This document shows, one piece after another, positions 57,215-64,000 of a DNA stretch of 64,000 nt. The DNA is from Myrica gale (taxonomy: Eukaryota > Streptophyta > Magnoliopsida > Fagales > Myricaceae), in assembly GCA_963930655.1 (NCBI GenBank), contig OZ005607.1, forward strand, positions 11,920,874 through 11,984,873, written 5' to 3'. The notes under the pieces are model-generated. The model saw only the letters and a list, made by a program, of their open reading frames with translations. It made no database searches and was not told the DNA's origin. A program made the translations under genes and the position numbers. Within the stretch, counting starts at the first letter, position 1, and each line of letters opens with the position of its first letter.

Positions 57215-58680
57215 TTGATTCTTGTGTCCAGAAAATCAAACATGAGTAGGATGTTTAGATCCACTTCTTCCATGAGTTCTAGGTCTTCTGGAACCTCCAT
57301 ACAACCCCTTCTAGGTATAGTTAATGAAGAAGAATTCGAAGTTAATGAAGTTAATGCCAGTCTTCAAGATTGGAATATCTCCAAAATTCCTAGTAGTGAA
57401 ATCTACTATAAGTCAAGTTTTTCTCATTTATCCTTCTCTGGTAATTACCATGTCAAAACTGTAGAGCATGTTTACGCTCTTAGTAAAACCTATGAAAAAT
57501 GTCAGCTTTTGTCTCCAGATGTCTTGAGAAAATATAGGGAAAAAGGTTTCAAGTACATTCACATAGGTTTAGTTCAAGTTGCAGTAAAACCATTATCTCG
57601 AAGGAAAACAAATGTAAAAAATAAGGACATTACAGTTTCGAATGTCGAGTTAAGGAAAATATTAATTCCTTAGACATCCCAGAAAGTGAAAAAATCAAGT
57701 TATTTTCCCTCTTAGAATTAATATATTCTAGTCCTCTAGTTCTAGTTCCAACCCTAGTTCTGATAGCGAATCTGGCACGCCTAACCAGAAATTAGGCTGT
57801 GAAGATAGTTGTTGTAACCCAGGCTTAAAAATCAAGGCTCGGTATCTCTCCAAATTAAAGAATGACTTACGTAAAAAAGAATAAAAGTTAAAAATCTCTG
57901 AAACCCAAGTCAGTCTTAACAAAATTCGAGAATTAAAAGATAAAAATAAAACTCTCGAACAAGAAGTCCTCATTCTTAAAATAAATCAAAATTTTAAGAA
58001 CCAAAGTCAATCTTCTTCTTCTTCAGAGTTTGTCCATTCCGAATCTAAAACTACTCTTCCCCTAATCCCCAGGATGATCTTGAAAGTAGTAACAAGTTTC
58101 TAATCTTAGTTAACCGAATGCATTTTCAGAAATGACATTCTAAAATTTCCATTGTAGTTAATTCTGAATATTCTTTTGAGGTCGTAGCCCTTATAGATTC
58201 ATATGATGATCTTAATTGTATCCAGGAAGGTTTAATCCCCACCAAATACTATGAAAAGTCAAAGGAACGTCTTCTCTCTGCCAATTGTAGTCAAATGGGT
58301 ATTAATTACAAGTTATCCAAATCTCACATTTGTAAGAATAATGTTTGCTTTAAGTCTCTGTTTGTTTTAGTAAAAAACATGTCTGATTAGAAAGTTATCT
58401 TAGACACTCCTTTCATCTGTCTGTTGTATCCTTTCACCACTAGTTGTGAAGGACTTACAACTAACATCTTTGGCCAAGAAGTCACATTTGTGTTTGTTAG
58501 TCCTCCTAGGCCTCGCGAACTGACCATGTTGCAGGAAGCATCCATTAGTCAAACTCTCAATTCCATAGTTAGTAAAACCCAGTAAATGATTTCAAACCAC
58601 CTCAATCAACTCTCAAACCTTTTATACACTCAAGAGAAGTTGCCTTTAAAATTGGGTGTTTCAAAGTAGTCAAAGGTCGC
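57215..58680 (+). pseudogene. Endogenous caulimovirid fragment (movement protein, coiled coil, protease)
   Basis: An open frame at 57239-57670 matches the N-terminal part of a caulimovirid movement protein (family signature around HIGLVQVAVKPL) and ends at a TAG. After frame changes, 57880-57985 encodes a heptad-like coiled coil. About 58140-58520 encodes a retropepsin-like domain in which the usual Asp-Ser-Gly active site has Tyr for Gly, interrupted by a TAG near 58388. Reverse transcriptase, RNase H and coat protein are absent. The order of domains fits a petuvirus-like polyprotein of an endogenous pararetrovirus. Stops, frameshifts and truncation make it non-functional. Confidence 0.75.
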
Positions 58681-58684
58681 TTGG

Positions 58685-59045
58685 TGTAACGGCCGACCGA
58701 TATACACTTTTAAAAAATAGAGTCATTCTGAATTCTAACAATATGAGCGTTGGGGTAACAGTAACCTATAGCGGTCGGTCGACCTCCTCAACTTAAGCTC
58801 ATGATCCGGTTGAAACCACGATTTGTTGTTGATTGGGGTGGTTTGAAATCATTTAAAAACATTATGACCTTCCAAACAAGAGGTAAACCAGTTTATGTAA
58901 GTTTTGAATACTTATTAAAGTGTGTGATTCAAATCCTTGTTAAAGATGAAGTTTAGAGTTACAAAAATTACCCTAAAAACTTGAGTCCTCACTTTAAGAG
59001 TCACTTTGTTATCATCAAAACATTGATTGTAATTAAAAGCCAACA
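58685..59045 (-). repeat. Sirevirus-like 3' LTR start and polypurine tract (minus strand)
   Basis: On the minus strand AAAAAAGGGGAAGATTG (59046-59062) is a typical polypurine tract, followed by an LTR start TGTTGGCTTTTAATTAC and, 20 bp later, TTTTGATGATAACAAAG, the same block as in the LTR at 1044. About 360 bp of LTR remain before it meets the viral fragment near 58685. It contains GGTCGACC-type palindromes at about 58690 and 58776. Confidence 0.65.
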
Positions 59046-60289
59046 ATCTTCCCCTTTTTTATGATGACAATAAATTAATTGATCTTCCTTTTGTCAATAT
59101 TTATACTTCAAGGACAAAATGTTAGCATATGACAAGATTGCATATGAATGTATATGTGATGTAAACTTAGGCACCCTAAGTTGCTCGAAGTCTTCAAATA
59201 ACCCATACGGGTTAGGACCGCAGTATCAAACTGTTCACACTTAGACAATGTGTCTTGCTCTCGAGAACTAAGTGCGACTATAAAGTGCCGAAAAATCTTG
59301 GTAAACAACAAACTATAACTGCTCACAAGAATGTTTCAACATAATGAAAAGGAGGTTGAACTTTTTCCTTTTTTCAAGAGATGCTCAAATCACAAAGACA
59401 GCAATAAAAGTTACCTCCTCTCGGTGTCCAGTCCGAGGAATCAAATTATAAGAGCAAATCAAGTGAAACTCCCCTTGGATTTTCCAACATGGGGAGTGCC
59501 TAAAATAGCTCCAAGAATAATTTTATTCAATACAATCTCTTGACCCCCAACCATACTTCTGATAGTGAATAAACCTCTATCGTCCCACCCAACAGGCGTA
59601 TTACAGAAGAAAAACCGAATATACTTAGAAAACATTACCCATATCCAACATATTTTCCCAAATGTTCAATCTCAAAGTTTGAAAGCGATTCCCAACATGA
59701 ATTCTCTCTTTGAAAAGTCATTTTAAAACAACTCTGCACAACTAGGATTACGAAAGAAATAATTAGGCTCACCAAAATTATCACACTGCCTCGACTCTAT
59801 GCTTAGCAACATTCTTTGTCCTCGGCATGATGATTGAGAGTAATTTAACTGAGAGCAAAGAGGCTGGAATTTTGAAATTTAGGGTTTCAAAGAGGCCGGA
59901 AATAAAAAAAAACTCTTGTTCAGAGAGCTTAATGATGATATGAAATGATGGGGATCGATTTTAGGGCAGGCTTTGAGAGGGTTTGGTAGAGAGAGACGAA
60001 ACGGTTCACGAGAGAGAATAGGTTGGTCGACCAAATGAAGACTGTAGTATATATAGTCTCGATGATCCGGTCGACCGCTTCATGGAGCGGTTCAACATGG
60101 TCTACCGCTACAGAGAACAGTCTCGAGAGATGAGGTTTTACGACCCAAAAATCAGATGGAATGATGCATATTAAGAATGAAAAGCATGTAACTTAAGAAC
60201 ATTCTAAATATTTTTTAAAGCATCAAAACAATGTAAATCTATGAAAATCAATAAATAGCATATCAAAGATTATTTGCATATAATCTTCT
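59046..60289 (-). mobile_element. Env-like region of a minus-strand Sirevirus-like element
   Basis: The minus strand from about 59830 to 59320 reads, through several stops, as the env-like third ORF (pieces NLIPRTGHREEVTFIAVF and a LKHSCEQ-like end), related to 3004-3717 on the plus strand. A possible start, MPRTKNVAK, lies at about 59831. Upstream (60020-60115) are more GGTCGACC palindromes in a 5' leader-like position. Confidence 0.5.
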
Positions 60290-61199
60290 AAGATCACGAA
60301 ATCTGTCATTACTCAAGAGTTTTGGAAAGATATCAGCAAGTTGATGCTCGGTACCAATGAAATCAAGTGAGATGTCACCCTTTTGAATATGATCTCATAG
60401 AAAATGATGTCTGACTTCAATGTGTTTAGTCATTGAGTGACTTGGACAAATTGATAGCACTAATGTGTATACTATCAAACTCCAGTCCAAAATCTTTGAG
60501 AGTTTGTTTCATCCACAACCCTTGAGCATAAAAACTATCGGCCGCTATGTATTCTGCTTCGGTTGTTGATAATGCAACCGAGTTTTGTTTCGCTACACCA
60601 AGAAACTAAAGATGAACCTAAGAATGAGAAGTACCACTAGTACTTTTTCTATATACTTTGCACATGGAAAAGTCGGCATCAAAGCTTACTTTGCACATCG
60701 AAAAATTCTTTCTACCGCAACAAGATGAGATTCTTTAGGACTTGCTTGGAATCTTGCACATAAAACACACTAAACATAATATCGGGCCTACTAGTTTTCA
60801 AATAGAGGAGAGCGTCAATCATATTGGTGTTTCCGCCTCTTTAAAGTTCTCCATTCAAAAACATTTGATTTGTAGTCCAAGGAAGAAGTTGAGCTCACCT
60901 CACCCATCATGCTCATCTCAAATTCTTCATGCATAAATTCAGAAAATTATTGACAAAGAGAGTCATTACTAGCACCGAATATGATATCGTCCACGTAAAT
61001 TTGCACAATTATGATATCATTGTTTTTAGTCTTGGTGGAAAATCCTTTTTCAGCAAGGAAGATTTTAAGTCTACCATACCAAGCTCTAGGAACTTGTTTT
61101 CAATTTGAACACAAAATTTGGATAAGCTTGATTTTGAAAACATTGTGGTTGCTCTACATAGAATTCTTCTATGATAAATCTATTCAAGAAGGCACTCAT
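60290..61199 (-). mobile_element. Minus-strand copia pol fragment (RT end and RNase H)
   Basis: On the minus strand 61199-61080 is the RT region around SAFLN and FVEQPQCF. 61010-60900 includes the frame of the catalytic region. 60440-60300 is the RNase H end (HIEVRHHFL, KGDISLDFIGTEHQLADIF). Numerous stops. The RT is cut at 61199 by the next LTR. Confidence 0.7.
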
Positions 61200-64000
61200 T
61201 GTCACGCCCCGAACGCAATCCCGCACCGTGACAGCCGCGAGCAATCCCCAGGAAAGCTCCAGCGTGCATACATACATACTTACAGCGGAAACATACAGAA
61301 TCACGAGAGAAGCGAGCCAACTCATAACATAATTAAGGTTCTCAATAAACTTGCATCATAATATATACATAACATGTTTAACATTTAAACAAGTGACGGA
61401 TCTCATCGATCAGACCACAACAACAAAACATGGGAATAATCTTTCTTCTAAGTCAGGTAGTCCTCCTGACTTCCTTTACCTAAGGCATCTGGAATGACAG
61501 AATTTTAAAAACGTGAGTAAAAAAGACTCAGTAAGGGAAAATCATAACTTTAAAACATGATCTTGACTTGGACTTGCTTAACATGGGAAATCATAGTTCA
61601 TGATGCACATGCATGTCATGGGTATGCTCTTGCTTGTAGACATAAACTTGTTCTTGAAATTGGCCCCTGGCCTTTGAAAAACATTTCCTTCATAACTAGC
61701 CCATTTAACCCTTGGAGTCCGGGTTGTGCGTTCCCATCGGAACCGTCTCCCTTCCCTTGGGGACTTTTCATTTGGTCGAGCTAGCCCGTAGTTGCCCCAG
61801 ACCTGATGGCTAGACACGACCCTTGGAGGCCCACACCTTCTCATTGTCCTTCAGTGTGGTTTGCACAACCTCTTAGGATTCACCCAACCTTCTCGCATTC
61901 GACCTTCGGTATGGGTGTCCATCATGATGGTACGGTACCGACCAGAGCCCCTTGACTTAACTTATCTTTCCATACGATATTGCATAAAAATTCACTTTAG
62001 AAAAATCATGCAATGCTCATGTCATGCCATGCTTGCTTGAAGTATCATGCTTGTTCATGAATTTATGCAGTGTGTCATTCTAGTTTTCCAAAAACGGGTA
62101 AGATTCACTTACAATCCACTTACCTCGGTCTCCTTGATTATGAATAAAGGTACGAAGATCGCCTACAAGTGATTCAAACACCTCTTAGTTACTAGGAATT
62201 AAGTACATAAGCATACAAGATGAATATTTGTATATAGCTCGGTTTTTCCCTAAAAAAATATATTTCGGAAAAAATATTATATCATCTTCAAAGGTCTACT
62301 TAGAAAACTCTTATTAATCATTTAAGAAAAGTATTAAGCAAATTAACATATCCTTTTTTTGATAATTAAGCCAATTTTATTAAAAAAAAAAAGAAAAAGA
62401 CAAAGTACACGCGACAACGGAGACAACAGTACAAGAGAAAATACTGAGGCTCTCCCAAGAAACAAAAACACCCTCATGATGCCACAAAAACAAAAACAAC
62501 CGCCCTCATAACCCCCAAGACGCCACAAATGAGACCCCTAGCATATAGTTACGTCTTCGTAGCAAGTGCTGCAGACCCTTCATAATTAACCGAAGATTTC
62601 AACCCCTTCAACTCCCTGATCATCCTCCCTCCTGACTTTCTGGACTTTTGCGAATAAAGCGGTACCCGATTACGTTCCAACGCTGCAAAGAGATCCCTCA
62701 ATTTATCCTCTTGACCACCACACGACACCACAACCATCTGACCCACTGAAGAAACCATGTCCAAGACCCACGCCGGAGAATCCCCCCCACAGCTTTACCA
62801 GGGACACTGACTGTCCAGGGTTGAGATTCGAGAACTGGTTCTACAACAGTGCCCGCTGTTTCTAGCCTTCCCACCTCCACCGAAGTCAACTCCCCTCCAA
62901 CAGTGCCCGCTACATCAAGCATTCCCACCTCTGGAACTCCAACAGTGCCAACCATCTGACCCACCCGAGAACATTCCCCCTCCTCCAAACCACCGGAAAT
63001 AGCATCTAATAGCATTTAACATATCCTAATAGCATCTAAGTCCAAAATCAGTAATCTAATGGTACAAAAATCCAAGTTTTGCTAATTACAAATCCGAGGT
63101 CTAAGCTCCATCATTTATACTTAACTATCTTGCAAGATTTCTCTTCATACTAAATCTAGGTTTTTAACCTCAAATTCACTCAGCCCTAATATTAATTGTA
63201 CTTATACATCACATGAATTACATTTTAAATTACTAATCGTTTGGCCATTAGGGTTTCCTTCACTACATCATTTGGCCATGCATCAATATAAGTGTTTATG
63301 GAAGTCAAAATTCATCTCCAAAGTTTTCTCATCCTCCATTAACAGATTCACAACCTAGATTCTACAAATCATGGCACAAGTACAAGATCTCACACATCAT
63401 ATCATTCGGTCAAGTCATGAACAACATCCAAAACCTACTTTTAGTCAATGGCAACTTCACATGCATTGTTCATTCAATCATCCATTCACATCTAGCATTT
63501 AAAAAGACTAACAACAAGATATCTCAAAGAAACCCAACATGCATATTCTTCTATTTTCATTTCATTGTCCATAAGCAACTTACAATCCATTCACATTCTC
63601 ATGCATGCAAGACCAGATCAACATCACAACACAACCTAAAGTGTTCTAAGCTCAAGATCTAGCAAGGACAAAGCAATTAAACTCAAGATCCAACTAAAAG
63701 AAGACATTCGGCCATTAAAGCTTTTATTCTCTAAGCCATTCGGCCATGAATCAACCATATGCATCAAATCTTCATCTCCAACATAGATCCCATCCTCCAT
63801 GATTAGTTTCACAACCTAGGATCTACCAATCACAAAATAACTTCAAGATCTAGCAAGATCATACATTCGACCACAAATCATTTTGCACCAACAACCATAT
63901 TTTGCCTTACCTTGATCATTGGACACAAGCCTTGCTAAAAGAAGAGCACCTAGCATAATAAAACATCTTAGGTCAGAAACTATAAAGAACTCAAGCCAAA
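61200..64000 (-). mobile_element. LTR-like element of the 4421-9692 family, running off the window
   Basis: Starts TGTCACGCCCCGAACGCAA in the minus-strand RT, right after CTCAT (61195-61199), which is the expected first copy of a target duplication. It contains the ACTCAGTAAGG block (61530), the short-repeat block (61795-61925) and, in the last kilobase, repeated CATTCGGCCA phrases matching the GTTGGCCGAATATG phrases of 6300-7450 inverted. The other end lies outside the window. Confidence 0.75.
62343..63026 (-). mobile_element. LINE derivative with only an ORF1 end and 3'UTR, 11-bp target duplication
   Basis: Direct repeats TTAACATATCC at 62343-62353 and 63016-63026 bound a 662-bp minus-strand insert with a poly(A) end (T run at 62354-62360). 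The minus strand encodes a Gly/Val-rich ORF1-like segment (63015-62700) and, in a second frame, SGGRMIRELKGLKSSVNYEG at about 62620-62570, which is the usual end of plant LINE ORF1. 3'UTR follows. All of ORF2 is missing. Confidence 0.8.

Overview
The window is nuclear DNA of a flowering plant, most likely a eudicot. It is AT-rich, with spliced genes whose short exons are separated by GT-AG introns, tRNA-iMet primed Ty1/copia elements, poly(A)-tailed LINEs and foldback MITEs. No prokaryotic or organellar gene organisation is seen. Only three host genes look real. They are a 13-exon DEAD-box RNA helicase of the DDX47/Rrp3/AtRH10 type (coding 14181-27574, +), a 12-exon protein disulfide isomerase with two WCGHC sites and a KDEL tail (30198-34634, +), and a small single-exon arabinogalactan/proline-rich membrane protein (46589-47002, +). 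Everything else that can be identified is mobile or virus-derived DNA.

Left arm (1-12200): a nest of retrotransposons. A Ty3/gypsy gag piece (1-660) and its probable pro-RT continuation (10450-11410) are split by two internally deleted, Sirevirus-like copia copies that share an LTR (1044-10440). The second copia copy is itself split by a 5272-bp non-coding LTR-like element (4421-9692) with a perfect 5-bp target duplication.

Gene island (12200-34900): the helicase has an in-frame 69-bp tandem duplication at its N terminus. It carries a dead LINE and a second, ORF-less retroposon in one intron and a 525-bp foldback element in its last intron. The PDI gene has a GC-AG intron, a tRNA-derived SINE in an intron and a foldback element in its upstream region. 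An internally deleted LINE with an 18-bp target duplication lies just past its 3' end.

Middle (36600-47500): a diverged tandem duplication, one copy of which received a 2761-bp solo LTR, so the other copy shows the empty site. Next comes a Pack-MULE-like element (about 44070-46470) that has captured pieces of at least four host genes (PPR, NHL/LEA_2, UDP-glycosyltransferase, Gnk2-type cysteine-rich protein). It sits in the leader or promoter of the arabinogalactan gene.

Right arm (48200-64000): a copia pol whose RT start was tandemly duplicated and then hit by a solo LTR at the junction, a further long LTR, an endogenous caulimovirid fragment (movement protein, coiled coil, protease), a minus-strand Sirevirus-like pol/env-like fragment, and a last LTR running off the window with a LINE derivative nested in it.

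The three host genes do not form a pathway. The helicase acts in nucleolar pre-rRNA processing, the PDI in the ER lumen, and the arabinogalactan-like protein at the cell surface. The main interest is structural: gene-fragment capture, recurrent internally deleted LINEs, repeated palindromic TCGA-core arrays in several LTR families, and paralogous empty sites that let insertions be ordered.
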